DNA of 64,000 bases, from NCBI RefSeq assembly GCF_025273675.1, contig NZ_CP045809.1, forward strand, positions 248,001 through 312,000, given 5' to 3'. This stretch comes from Gordonia pseudamarae (GTDB lineage Bacteria; Actinomycetota; Actinomycetes; Mycobacteriales; Mycobacteriaceae). A model generated the notes under the pieces. That model saw nothing but the letters and a program-made list of their open reading frames with translations, was not told the DNA's origin and searched no databases. A program made the position numbers and the translations under genes. This document shows positions 25,539 through 34,133 of the stretch, one piece after another (within the stretch, counting starts at the first letter, position 1; the number at the start of each line of letters is the position of its first letter).

Positions 25539-26879
25539 ATGGATCCGGTCATCGCCGCCAACGGCGACCTCGCGTGGATGCTCGCCGCATTCGCGCTCGT
25601 TCTGCTCATGTTCCCCGGCCTGGCCTTCTACTACGGCGGAATGGTCGGTGCCCGAAACGTTCTCAACGTGATGACGATGGTCCTGTCGACACTCGGCATC
25701 ACCAGTGTGCTGTACGTGTTGTATGGCTACGGCCTGGTTTCCGGCGATTCGATCGGCGGCGGATTCATCGGCAACCCGGTGGATTATCTCGGCCTGCAGG
25801 GCTTCCAGGCCGACGACGGCAGCGGCACCACCCAGGGCGTGTATTTCGCGGCCTGGTTCATCCTGTTCGCCGCCATCACCATCGCCATCGTCGCCTCCGG
25901 CGCGGCCGGACGGATGAAGTTCACCGCCTGGCTGGTGTTTGCACCCATCTGGTTGACGCTCGTGTACTTCCCGCTGGCGCACTGGGTGTTCTCCGCCGAC
26001 GGCGAGGACGGCTTCCAGGGTGGCTTCCTGTTGAACGACATCAAGATTCACGACTACGCCGGCGGCACCGCGGTGCACATGAACTCCGGTGTCGCGGCGC
26101 TGGCGCTGGCGGTGGCGATCGGTGCGCGCAAGCGCAGGGTGGAGCGTCCGCACAATGTGCCGATGGCGTTGCTCGGCGGCGGCATCCTGTGGTTCGGCTG
26201 GTTCGGCTTCAACGGCAGCTGTGCGCTGGGCGCGAACTTTCTGGCGCAGTTCGTGATTCTCAATACGCTGCTCGCCGGCAGCGCAGGCATGATCGGGTTC
26301 TGTATCATCGAACGGTTCCGGGAAGGTCACGTCACCTCGCTGGGCCTGATGACCGGTGCCATCGCGGGTCTGGTCGGTATCACCCCGTCGGCGAACGCGA
26401 TGAGCCCGCTCGGCGCGCTCGGCGTCGGAGTCCTCGCCGGGGCGGCTGTCGCGTTCCTGCTCAGCCTCAAGGGCAAGGTGAAGGTCGACGACGCGCTCGA
26501 CGCGTTCGCGGTGCACGGCGTCGGCGGCATCGTCGGCACCTTCTGCATCGTGCTGTTCGCCTCCGAGTCGGCCCCGGCGGGTGTGCGCGGCGTGCTGCTC
26601 GGCGGTGACTGGGAGATCCTGTGGCGCGAACTCGCGGGCATCCTCATCACCTGCACGTTCTCGTTCGTGATGACCTACCTGATCGCCAAGGCCATCGACA
26701 AGACGATGGGTCTGCGGGTGGACGACGACACCGAGATGGGGGGCCTGGACCCCGTCATCCACGCGGAGTCGGCCTACGAGATCCCTGCCGCCGGTGTCGG
26801 GCACGGCGGACTGACGTCGGCCTCGGCGAACAAGCTGGCAACGATGGGTGCCGAGCCGGAGAAGGCGGCCACGACGTAG
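25539..26879 (+). CDS. amt: Ammonium/methylammonium transporter Amt
   Basis: This 446-residue integral membrane protein has about 11 predicted membrane helices and the Amt/Mep/Rh signatures FPGLAFYYGGMVGARNVLN, FAAWFILFA and FGWFGFNGSCALG. The pore His pair is in DYAGGTAVHMNSG and DAFAVHGVGGIVG. A cytosolic tail of about 45 residues follows. AGGTAG precedes the ATG. It lies 51 bases downstream of the N-demethylase genes; Amt channels also carry methylammonium, so it fits uptake or recapture of methylamine and ammonium. The palindrome downstream may end the transcript. Confidence 0.95.
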   Translation: MDPVIAANGDLAWMLAAFALVLLMFPGLAFYYGGMVGARNVLNVMTMVLSTLGITSVLYVLYGYGLVSGDSIGGGFIGNPVDYLGLQGFQADDGSGTTQGVYFAAWFILFAAITIAIVASGAAGRMKFTAWLVFAPIWLTLVYFPLAHWVFSADGEDGFQGGFLLNDIKIHDYAGGTAVHMNSGVAALALAVAIGARKRRVERPHNVPMALLGGGILWFGWFGFNGSCALGANFLAQFVILNTLLAGSAGMIGFCIIERFREGHVTSLGLMTGAIAGLVGITPSANAMSPLGALGVGVLAGAAVAFLLSLKGKVKVDDALDAFAVHGVGGIVGTFCIVLFASESAPAGVRGVLLGGDWEILWRELAGILITCTFSFVMTYLIAKAIDKTMGLRVDDDTEMGGLDPVIHAESAYEIPAAGVGHGGLTSASANKLATMGAEPEKAATT

Positions 26880-26900
26880 TCATTCCGCCGGCTGCCATTC

Positions 26901-27006
26901 GCCGGTTGAGGTGTGAGCCTGCGAGCCTCGAAACCCGGTGAGACGGACATTGTTCTCTCACCGGGCTTCGAGGCTCGTTGCTTGCGCTCGGTACACCTCA
27001 ACCGGC
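26901..27006. repeat. 106-bp palindrome made of two inverted copies of an interspersed repeat
   Basis: Inner arms 26922-26943 and 26956-26977 match at 21 of 22 positions (CGAGCCTCGAA-ACCCGGTGAGA type). Outer arms 26901-26914 and 26993-27006 match perfectly (GCCGGTTGAGGTGT). Single copies of the same unit occur at 28534-28578 and 43482-43528. It lies between amt and the GmaS-type gene and could act as a transcription terminator or a REP/MITE-like element. Confidence 0.8.
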
Positions 27007-27091
27007 TCATATGGGTCCTGATGACTCAATCGGCGAAGGGGCTCCGACACGAGCACCTCACCGATCTGTAACAGTGGCGCAATAAACCGGG

Positions 27092-27110
27092 TGTCTACTA
27101 TGTGTAGACA
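27092..27110. promoter_or_regulatory. Candidate operator upstream of gmaS
   Basis: TGTCTAC-N5-GTAGACA is a perfect 7-bp inverted repeat 49 bases before the gmaS start. Its length and symmetry are typical of a dimeric helix-turn-helix regulator site. The regulator is unknown; the XRE-cupin protein at 32955 is a candidate. Confidence 0.5.
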
Positions 27111-27159
27111 ATGATTCATCCGAGTGGACAACCGCCCGGACTTTCCCCCGGAGACCACC

Positions 27160-28509
27160 ATGACAGCTGATACCACCGAGCTTGCCGACCTCTGTGCGAA
27201 GCACGGCACCAAGTTCATCCTCGCCATGTTCGTCGACCTGCGCGGCAAACCCTGTGCCAAGCTCGTACCGGTTTCCGCCGTCGACGAACTCGCCACCAAG
27301 GGCGTCGGATTCGCCGGCTACGCCGTCGGCGCCATCGGACAGGAACCCAAAGATCCCGACCTGATGGCCGTACCCGACCCGGCATCGTTCCTGTCGGTGC
27401 CGTTCATCAAGGACGGCCTGGCGATCGTGCACTGCGATCCGCACGTCGAAGGCAAGCCGTGGCCGTTCGCCCCGCGCGTCATCCTCAAATCCCTCATCGA
27501 ACGCGCCGCCGACGCCGGCTTCGAACCGTGGGTGGGTGCCGAGGTCGAATACTTTCTGCTCAAGAAGGCCGCCGACGGACGTCTGGTGACCGCCGACGAC
27601 GCCGACGACGCCGATCAGCCCTGCTACGACGTGCGCGGCCTCACCCGCATGTACGACCACCTGACCAGCGTGTCCGACGCGATGAACCAGCTCGGCTGGA
27701 GCAACTACGCCAACGATCACGAGGACGGCAACGGCCAGTTCGAACAGAACTTCCAGTACGCGGAGGCGCTCACCACCGCCGACCGGGTGATCACCCTGCG
27801 CTACATCCTGAGCACCCTCGCCGCCGAGCGCGGCATGGTGGCCACGTTCATGCCCAAGCCGTTCGCCGAACGCACCGGAACCGGTCTGCACCTGCATCTG
27901 TCGCTCACCTCCGCCGGCAACCCCGTGTTCCCCGGGTCCGAGGGCGAGGACAGCCGCGGCCTGGGCCTGTCACCGACCGCCTACGGATTCCTCGGCGGAG
28001 TGCTCGAGCACGCGCCCGCTCTGCAGGCGCTCATCGCGCCGACGGTCAACTCCTACAAGCGAACCGGTGCCACTGCCACCCGCTCGGGTGCCTCGTGGGC
28101 GCCGCGCCGGGCCACCTACGGCGGCAACGATCGCACCCACTACGTGCGGGTCCCCGACGAACAGCGTCTCGAACTGCGCGGTGGTGACGGCGCGGCCAAC
28201 CCGTACCTGGCCATCGCGGCCGCGCTCGGCGCGGGCCTGGACGGCATCAAGCGCAGCCTCGATCCCGGCGCGCTCGGCACCTGTCCCGCGCACATCAGCG
28301 AGCTGCCGCTCACGTTGCTGCACGCCATCGAAGCGCTCGACGCGGACTCCGTCGTCAGCGGTGTGCTCGACGCCGCGATTCCGGACGAATGGCCCGAGGG
28401 GCAGCAACGGGTTTCCGAATACTTCTCCCATCTCAAGCGGGAAGAGTTCTTCTCCTGGCACTCGGCGGTGTCGCCGTGGGAAGTCGAGAAGTACCTCACG
28501 GCGTTCTGA
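27160..28509 (+). CDS. gmaS: Glutamine-synthetase-like enzyme, probable gamma-glutamylmethylamide synthetase
   Basis: This 449-residue member of the glutamine synthetase superfamily is of GmaS/GlnT type. It has AEVEYFLL (metal ligands), NYANDHEDGNGQFEQNF, FMPKPFAERTGTGLHLHLSL and RLELRGGDGAANPYLAIAAAL. Length and the PFAERTGTG motif match GmaS better than GlnA. In the N-methylglutamate pathway it joins methylamine to glutamate using ATP. It is followed directly by the three Mgs subunit genes, which supports the GmaS assignment over ammonia assimilation. Start at 27160 chosen; a GTG at 27124 is less likely. Confidence 0.85.
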   Translation: MTADTTELADLCAKHGTKFILAMFVDLRGKPCAKLVPVSAVDELATKGVGFAGYAVGAIGQEPKDPDLMAVPDPASFLSVPFIKDGLAIVHCDPHVEGKPWPFAPRVILKSLIERAADAGFEPWVGAEVEYFLLKKAADGRLVTADDADDADQPCYDVRGLTRMYDHLTSVSDAMNQLGWSNYANDHEDGNGQFEQNFQYAEALTTADRVITLRYILSTLAAERGMVATFMPKPFAERTGTGLHLHLSLTSAGNPVFPGSEGEDSRGLGLSPTAYGFLGGVLEHAPALQALIAPTVNSYKRTGATATRSGASWAPRRATYGGNDRTHYVRVPDEQRLELRGGDGAANPYLAIAAALGAGLDGIKRSLDPGALGTCPAHISELPLTLLHAIEALDADSVVSGVLDAAIPDEWPEGQQRVSEYFSHLKREEFFSWHSAVSPWEVEKYLTAF

Positions 28510-28533
28510 GGTTCCGGACGCCCCCATCCCACC

Positions 28534-28578
28534 AGGTTCCGAGGCCCGTCGCCGACGCTCCTCGCACCTCAACCAGTT
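28534..28578 (+). repeat. Interspersed 45-bp repeat, copy
   Basis: Reads AGGTTCCGAGGCCCGTCG at its start and CACCTCAACCAGTTG at its end. It matches one arm of the palindrome at 26901-27006 and the unit at 43482. It sits between gmaS and mgsA. Confidence 0.7.
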
Positions 28579-28599
28579 GAATTCGAAGGAAACATAGAC

Positions 28600-29496
28600 A
28601 TGTGTGGAATTGTCGGACTACACCTGCGCACCCCTGAACTCCAGCCCCGGCTCGGCGAACTGCTCGCCCGGATGCTCGGCGAGATGCAGGACCGCGGAGC
28701 CGATTCGGCCGGAATCGCCGTCTACGGCAACGATGCCTGGTCGCCCGCCGGACACGGCTGCGTCAGCGTGCTCGACGTCGAGGCCACCCCCGCCGAGGCC
28801 GTGGCGGCACTCACCGGCGCCGTCGGGCAGACTATTGAGGCCAAGCTCGTCGACGAGACGCTGGTGATCTCGGCGCCGGTGGCCTCCGAGGAACTGCTCG
28901 CCGTGGTCAAGGCCACCTATCCGAACGCGCTGATCGCCGGTTTCGGCACTGATCTGACGGTTCTCAAGGGCGTCGGCACGCCGCGCGATCTGGCGGCGCG
29001 CTGGGGATTGGCCGGAGCGTCGGGGTGGCAGGGAGTGGGACACACCCGGATGGCGACCGAGTCGGCGGTCACCCCGTCGGGTGCCCACCCGTACGCGGTG
29101 GGACCGCAGCAATGCCTGGTGCACAACGGATCGTTCGCCAACCACGCCACCATACGGCGCGAACTACGCTCCGCCGGAATCGAATTCGACAGCGAGAACG
29201 ATACCGAGGTGGGCGCCAGGTTTGTCGCCGACCAGCTCGCGCAGGGCAAGGACGTGGAAACCGCGCTCAAGGAGGTGTGTGCCACCTTCGACGGCTTCTA
29301 CACGCTGCTGGTGTCCAACCACGATTCGTTCGCCGTGGTGCGCGACGCCATCGCGTGCAAACCGGCGGTGATCGCCGAAACCGACGACTGGGTGGCCATG
29401 GCCAGCGAGTTCCGCGCGCTCGCGCACCTTCCGGGTGTGGATAACGCCAACATCTGGGAGCCCGAGCCCGAAGTTGTGTACGCCTGGACGCGGTAG
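28600..29496 (+). CDS. mgsA: N-methylglutamate synthase subunit A (class II glutamine amidotransferase)
   Basis: This 298-residue glutaminase domain begins MCGIVGLHLR, with Cys2 as the catalytic N-terminal nucleophile after Met removal. Further marks are MQDRGADSAGIAVYG, GHTRMATESAVTPSGAHP, CLVHNGSFANH and NDTEVGARF. In the N-methylglutamate pathway this subunit handles gamma-glutamylmethylamide and passes methylamine to the synthase subunit. It corresponds to the N-terminal third of glutamate synthase (GltB). GAAGGAAAC is its ribosome site. Confidence 0.88.
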   Translation: MCGIVGLHLRTPELQPRLGELLARMLGEMQDRGADSAGIAVYGNDAWSPAGHGCVSVLDVEATPAEAVAALTGAVGQTIEAKLVDETLVISAPVASEELLAVVKATYPNALIAGFGTDLTVLKGVGTPRDLAARWGLAGASGWQGVGHTRMATESAVTPSGAHPYAVGPQQCLVHNGSFANHATIRRELRSAGIEFDSENDTEVGARFVADQLAQGKDVETALKEVCATFDGFYTLLVSNHDSFAVVRDAIACKPAVIAETDDWVAMASEFRALAHLPGVDNANIWEPEPEVVYAWTR

Positions 29497-29592
29497 CGGC
29501 CTGTGATTGTAGCCCGCGCCGGCGGCCGTTGATCCTGCCGGCGATTTCCTCAGCCGAATAACACTGATACTTTCCATGATCGGAGTCAACTC

Positions 29593-30312
29593 ATGACCGA
29601 CACCATCGCTGCGCCCGAGGTCGCAGCCGAGACCAATCTGCACAGCTTCGACCTGTCGGCCACGCCGCTACGTGAGGTGAACGCCACCTTGCACGGACCG
29701 ATCACCGGCGAGGTGCTGATCACCAATCCGGCAGGCGCGCACAGTGTCGCCGCGGGGGTGGACGCGCCGCTGGTCATCACGATCGACGGGCACGTCGGTT
29801 ACTACGCGGCCGGAATGAACCAGCAGGCCACCGTGCTCATCAACGGTAACGCCGGCACCGGTGTCGCCGAGAACATGATGAGCGGCACCGTGATCGTGGA
29901 GGGCAACGCCTCGCAGTCGGCCGGTGCGACCGCGCACGGCGGCCTGCTCGTGGTGAAGGGCGATGCGGCCGCCCGCTGTGGGATCTCGATGAAGGGCGTC
30001 GATATCGTCGTCGGGGGCGATGTGGGCCACAACAGCGCGTTCATGGCACAGGCCGGGCGCATGGTGGTACGCGGCGATGCCGGTGACGGACTGGGCGATT
30101 CGATCTATGAAACCCGCCTGTACGTGCGGGGTTCGGTCGCATCGCTGGGAGCGGACTGCGTGGCCAAGCCGATGCGCCCCGAACATATCGCGGAGCTGAC
30201 CGCGCTACTGGCCGCCGCCGGGTTCGGCGACGACGATCCGGGCGAATACACCCGGTACGGGTCGGCGCGGACGCTGTACCACTTCGCGGTGGACAACGCC
30301 TCGGCGTACTGA
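29593..30312 (+). CDS. mgsB: N-methylglutamate synthase subunit B (GltB C-terminal-like)
   Basis: This 239-residue protein is a GXGXG-type right-handed beta helix like the C-terminal domain of glutamate synthase and FwdC. Repeating turns include GHVGYYAAGMNQQATVLING, GNAGTGVAENMMSG, GNASQSAGATAHGG and GDAGDGLGDSIYE. It is the structural partner that joins amidotransferase and FMN subunits. A C-terminal extension ends with YHFAVDNASAY. It lies between mgsA and mgsC in the standard order. Confidence 0.87.
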   Translation: MTDTIAAPEVAAETNLHSFDLSATPLREVNATLHGPITGEVLITNPAGAHSVAAGVDAPLVITIDGHVGYYAAGMNQQATVLINGNAGTGVAENMMSGTVIVEGNASQSAGATAHGGLLVVKGDAAARCGISMKGVDIVVGGDVGHNSAFMAQAGRMVVRGDAGDGLGDSIYETRLYVRGSVASLGADCVAKPMRPEHIAELTALLAAAGFGDDDPGEYTRYGSARTLYHFAVDNASAY

Positions 30313-30350
30313 CACCCGGCCCATCGACGACACGATAAGGATTCAGGACA

Positions 30351-31682
30351 ATGACAGACAACCTCAGTGTGGAACAGCGGGGGCTGCGGGAATCCGCCAC
30401 CTTCGACCGGGCGACGATCGCCGCGATCCAACGATCGGCGCAGACGGGTATCTACGACATTCGCGGGTGGGGCGCCAAGCGCAAGCTACCGCATTTCGAC
30501 GACCTGTTGTTCCTGGGTGCGTCGATGTCGCGGTACCCGCTGGAGGGGTACCGGGAGAAGTGCGGCACCGATGTGGTGCTAGGTGCCCGCAATGCCAAGT
30601 ACCCCTTGCATCTCGACACCCCGGTCACCATCGCCGGAATGAGTTTCGGTGCGTTGTCGGCCGGCGCGAAGGAGGCCCTCGGGCGCGGTGCGTCGGAAGT
30701 CGGCACCTCCACGACCACCGGTGACGGCGGCATGACGCCGGAGGAGCGCGGACAGTCCAAACATCTGGTCTACCAGTATCTTCCGTCGCGCTACGGGATG
30801 AATCCCGACGATCTGCGCAAGGCCGATGCCATCGAGGTGGTGCTCGGCCAGGGGGCCAAGCCCGGTGGCGGTGGAATGTTGCTGGGGCAGAAGATCTCCG
30901 AGCGTGTCGCCGGGATGCGGACGCTGCCCGAGGGGATCGATCAGCGCAGCGCGTGCCGGCATCCGGACTGGACCGGTCCGGACGATCTGGCGATCAAGAT
31001 CAACGAGCTGCGGGAGATCACCGACTGGGAGAAGCCGATCTATGTGAAGGTCGGCGCCACCCGGACCTACTTCGATGTCAAGCTCGCCGTGCATTCGGGC
31101 GCCGATGTGGTTGTGGTGGACGGTATGCAAGGCGGTACCGCGGCCACCCAGGATGTGTTCATCGAACATGTCGGTATCCCCACGCTGGCCGCGATCCCGC
31201 AGGCGGTGCAGGCGCTGCAGGAACTCGGTGTGCACCGGCAGGTGCAGCTCATTGTCTCGGGCGGAATCCGTAACGGCGCCGACGTGGCGAAGGCGATGGC
31301 GCTGGGTGCCGACGCCGTGGCCATTGGTACCGCCGCACTGATCGCCCTGGGGGACAACGATCCCCGGTACGAGAAGGAGTACGAGGCGATCGGCTCGGCC
31401 GCCGGATTCTACGACGACTTCCAGGACGGCAGGGATCCGGCCGGTATCACCACCCAGGACCCGGAGCTGGCGGCGCGGTTCGATCCGATCGAGGGCGGGC
31501 GCCGGCTGGCCAACTTCCTGCGCGTGCTGACCATGGAGGCGCAGACCATCGCCCGCGCCTGTGGGAAGGCGCACCTGCAGCACCTGGAACCGGAAGACCT
31601 GGTGGCGATCTCGATCGAGGCCGCGGCGATGGCGCGGGTACCGCTGGCCGGTACCTCCTGGATTCCGGGGGCGGGGCTGTGA
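30351..31682 (+). CDS. mgsC: N-methylglutamate synthase subunit C (FMN-binding glutamate synthase domain)
   Basis: This 443-residue protein has the GltB FMN/synthase barrel: TPVTIAGMSFGALSAGAKEA, STTTGDGGMTPEERGQS, GAKPGGGGMLLGQKIS, YVKVGATRTYFD, and ADVVVVDGMQGGTAATQ. The phosphate-binding SGGIRNGADVAKAMALGADA follows. It would condense released methylamine with 2-oxoglutarate to N-methylglutamate. Its stop overlaps the GTG start of the next gene, which links it to the oxidase. Confidence 0.9.
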   Translation: MTDNLSVEQRGLRESATFDRATIAAIQRSAQTGIYDIRGWGAKRKLPHFDDLLFLGASMSRYPLEGYREKCGTDVVLGARNAKYPLHLDTPVTIAGMSFGALSAGAKEALGRGASEVGTSTTTGDGGMTPEERGQSKHLVYQYLPSRYGMNPDDLRKADAIEVVLGQGAKPGGGGMLLGQKISERVAGMRTLPEGIDQRSACRHPDWTGPDDLAIKINELREITDWEKPIYVKVGATRTYFDVKLAVHSGADVVVVDGMQGGTAATQDVFIEHVGIPTLAAIPQAVQALQELGVHRQVQLIVSGGIRNGADVAKAMALGADAVAIGTAALIALGDNDPRYEKEYEAIGSAAGFYDDFQDGRDPAGITTQDPELAARFDPIEGGRRLANFLRVLTMEAQTIARACGKAHLQHLEPEDLVAISIEAAAMARVPLAGTSWIPGAGL

Positions 31683-32881
31683 CAGAAACGGCTGTGACAG
31701 AAACCGCGGCGGCGGTGATCGTCGGTGGCGGTCTGGAAGGGGCCGCCACCGCGTGGGCGCTGGCCGACCGGGGCGTCACCGATGTCGTCGTGTGCGAGCG
31801 CGGCACCGTCGCATCGGGGATGACCGGCAAGTCGTCCGGTATCGTCCGCTGCCACTACGGGGTCGGTTCGCTGGCCGCGATGGCCGCCTATGGGCTGGAG
31901 GTGTTCGAGAAGGCCGAGGAGATCTTCGGTACCGACATCGGCTTCCGGCAGACCGGTTACGTCGTGGGGGTGGGTGAGGCCAATGTCGATGCGATGCGCA
32001 AAAGTCTTGCCGCGCAACGCGAGGTCGGCGTACAGACCGAGGAGATCGACAAGTCGGACGTGGCCGCGATGTGGCCCACCGCCGACCTCGAGCCGTTCGC
32101 CGCGTTCGGCTGGGAGGAGCGCGGCGGATACGGCGACGCCTATCAGACCGCGCAGGCGTTCGCGGCGTCGGCGCGTGCGGCCGGGGTGCGCGTCCGGCAG
32201 GGTGCGGCCGTCACCGAACTGATCACCAACGGCGAGAAGGTGACCGGCGTGCGGCTGGCCGATGGGACGTCGATCGGTGCGGACACCGTGGTCGTGGCCA
32301 CCGGCGCGTGGACCGCCCCGTTCCTGGCGCGGTACGGCATCGACGTACCCATCAAGGTGCACCGCGAACAGATCGTGATGATCGACCCCGGCGTGGAGCT
32401 CGGTGCGGTGCCGGTGTTCTCGGATCTGGTGTCACTACAGTACGTGCGGCCGGACGTGCGCGGCGAGATCCTTTTCGGCAACAGTGATCTGGCCGAGCTG
32501 GAGATCGCCGACCCCGATTCGTACCTGAACCGGGCGACCGAGGAGTTCATCGACCTGACCGTCGACAAGGTGGGCACCCGTTTCCCGGACTGGACCGAGG
32601 CGGCCATCAGCAGCAGCTACGCCGGATGCTACGACGTCACCCCCGACTGGAACCCGATCATCTCCGCGGGGCCGCTGGACGGGCTGGTGATCGCGGCGGG
32701 GTTCAGCGGTCACGGCTTCAAGATCGCACCGGCCGTCGGGCGGCTGGTCGCGGACATCGTCGTCGACGGTCGCAGCAGTGACCCACGCATCCCGGAAACC
32801 GACTTCAGGTTCTCCCGCTTCGCGCAGGGTGACCTGCTCACCACCCGCTTCCCGTACGTGGGGGCGGGGGAGATGAGGTGA
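31679..32881 (+). CDS. FAD-dependent oxidoreductase, sarcosine-oxidase beta-like; probable N-methylglutamate oxidase/dehydrogenase
   Basis: This 400-residue DAO-family flavoprotein has the dinucleotide motif IVGGGLEGAATAWAL near residue 13, MTGKSSGIVRCHYG (site of covalent or tight FAD contacts in the sarcosine oxidase family), VVVATGAWTAPFL, and a C-terminal GFSGHGFKIAPAVG. It is translationally coupled to mgsC. The known N-methylglutamate dehydrogenase has four subunits (MgdABCD); only a beta-like subunit is present here, so this may be a simpler enzyme releasing formaldehyde and glutamate. Exact substrate is inferred from position. Confidence 0.82.
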   Translation: MTETAVTETAAAVIVGGGLEGAATAWALADRGVTDVVVCERGTVASGMTGKSSGIVRCHYGVGSLAAMAAYGLEVFEKAEEIFGTDIGFRQTGYVVGVGEANVDAMRKSLAAQREVGVQTEEIDKSDVAAMWPTADLEPFAAFGWEERGGYGDAYQTAQAFAASARAAGVRVRQGAAVTELITNGEKVTGVRLADGTSIGADTVVVATGAWTAPFLARYGIDVPIKVHREQIVMIDPGVELGAVPVFSDLVSLQYVRPDVRGEILFGNSDLAELEIADPDSYLNRATEEFIDLTVDKVGTRFPDWTEAAISSSYAGCYDVTPDWNPIISAGPLDGLVIAAGFSGHGFKIAPAVGRLVADIVVDGRSSDPRIPETDFRFSRFAQGDLLTTRFPYVGAGEMR

Positions 32882-32883
32882 CA

Positions 32884-32935
32884 GGTTCCACCTGAGGGGA
32901 CACTCACAGTGAACAATGTCCCCTCTGGTGGTTCC
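32884..32935. terminator. Terminator-like hairpin after the methylamine operon
   Basis: Arms 32884-32902 and 32917-32935 match at 16 of 19 positions around a 14-base loop (core GAGGGGACA). It lies three bases past the flavoprotein stop and before the regulator gene. Confidence 0.55.
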
Positions 32936-32954
32936 TTGTCGCTATTCTGGCCCG

Positions 32955-33701
32955 ATGACCGCCGAGCACAGCGCCGCCGACCACAGTGCTGCCGACCACA
33001 GTGCTGCTGACGACAGTGCTGCTGACCACAGTGCTGTTGGGCAGATCGATCCGGAGACGGCGGCGGAGCTGATCCGCAACCAGTCGGGCACCGCGCGCGA
33101 ACGCACCGTCGACCGGCCCGTCGAGGAACTCGAACTCGAAACCGCGATCGCCCGCAACGTGCGCCGGCTGCGACTGCAGGCCGGGCTGTCGGTCGGCGAC
33201 ATGGCTGCCAGGGCCGGCATCTCCAAGGCGATGCTGTCCAAGATCGAGAACGCGCAGACTTCGTGCAGCCTGAGCACCCTGGCCAGACTGTCCACCGCCT
33301 TCGATGTTGCGGTGACCTCGCTGTTCGGTGGTGCCGACGTCGAACGGTCGGCGGTGTTCGTGAAAGCCGGCGAGGGCTCGGCGATTGTCCGCGAGGGATC
33401 TCGCGAAGGTCATGAGTACGAGCTCCTGGGCTCGCTGCGCGGTGAACACAAGCGGCTGGAGTGCCTGCTGGTGACGCTGACCGAGAAGTCGGTCACCCAG
33501 CCGCTGTTCCAGCATCCGGGCACCGAGTTCCTCTACATGCTCGAAGGTGTCATGGACTACGCACACAGTCGCTCGGTGTACCGGCTCGCGCCGGGGGACT
33601 CGATGCAACTCGACGGGGAAGGGGTGCACGGCCCGGTCGACCTCATCGAGCTGCCCGTGCGGTTCCTGTCGGTGATCGCCTTCCCCGACTCTGCGGTCTG
33701 A
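32955..33701 (+). CDS. XRE-family transcriptional regulator with cupin sensor domain
   Basis: This 248-residue protein has a disordered N-terminal tail built from HSAAD repeats, then an XRE helix-turn-helix (residues about 65-115, AGLSVGDMAARAGISKAMLS), and a C-terminal cupin (QPLFQHPGTEFLYMLEGVMD and YRLAPGDSMQLDGEGVHG). Such proteins sense small molecules and repress or activate adjacent catabolic genes. Placed straight after the methylamine genes, it is their likely local regulator. A start at 32916 is also open, but ATG 32955 fits better. Confidence 0.85.
   Translation: MTAEHSAADHSAADHSAADDSAADHSAVGQIDPETAAELIRNQSGTARERTVDRPVEELELETAIARNVRRLRLQAGLSVGDMAARAGISKAMLSKIENAQTSCSLSTLARLSTAFDVAVTSLFGGADVERSAVFVKAGEGSAIVREGSREGHEYELLGSLRGEHKRLECLLVTLTEKSVTQPLFQHPGTEFLYMLEGVMDYAHSRSVYRLAPGDSMQLDGEGVHGPVDLIELPVRFLSVIAFPDSAV
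32967..33041 (+). repeat. Five tandem 15-bp units inside the regulator gene
   Basis: Units of the type CACAGTGCTGCTGAC start at 32967, 32982, 32997, 33012 and 33027 and encode HSAAD/DSAAD. Whole-codon length means copy changes would keep the frame and vary only the tail length. Confidence 0.85.
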
Positions 33702-34133
33702 CAACGCTGCGCGCGTGTGCAATTAGGCCGCGGTAGCGGACGCGACGGGCGGCCGCGGCTGTGCGGCGCGTGAACTGTCAACTATGAAGTAGTCGGACTG
33801 TCGTCCGCTGAGTGTATCGACGGATGCCGCAGTCAGGTTTATCGTCAAGGGACGAACAAGCGTTACAAGCCCCTCCGGGGACCCTTTGGGTGGCAGTGAG
33901 CGGGTGGCTTGAGGTCGTGAAAAGTGCCGAAAGGCCCAGTTTTTGAGCACTTTTCCACTTAGGTTAGGCAACGTTGCCCCTAGTCCTGGTGTCGCACGAT
34001 TATTCGTCTATGCGAGGGTGCGGCTTTTGGCATATATTCAGGTTCGCGGCGGGAAACTTTGCGTTCGAACATCCACGGATTGCTGATGCGAATCAGATGT
34101 CGTGGGTGTCGATCCTGGATGTAGGAGAATCTG
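33702..34133. other. Intergenic region, 432 bp, no gene
   Basis: No convincing gene; a minus-strand frame at 33723-33971 has non-coding character. The last 180 bases are AT-richer (around 33960-34100, with CATATATTCAGG) and probably hold the promoter of the LuxR-type gene. GTAGGAGAATCT precedes its ATG. Confidence 0.5.

Noticed and set aside
24945..26804. Long minus-strand open frame (619 codons) over the DUF3445 and amt genes
   Set aside because: It is antisense to two well-supported genes; the amino acid mix (His, Arg, Asp, Gln) is that of GC-rich shadow frames.
26901..27006. Palindrome as a CRISPR repeat
   Set aside because: Only one inverted pair, no regular spacers and no cas genes.
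33723..33971. 82-codon minus-strand frame between the XRE and LuxR genes
   Set aside because: No motif, poor codon pattern, overlaps the likely promoter region.
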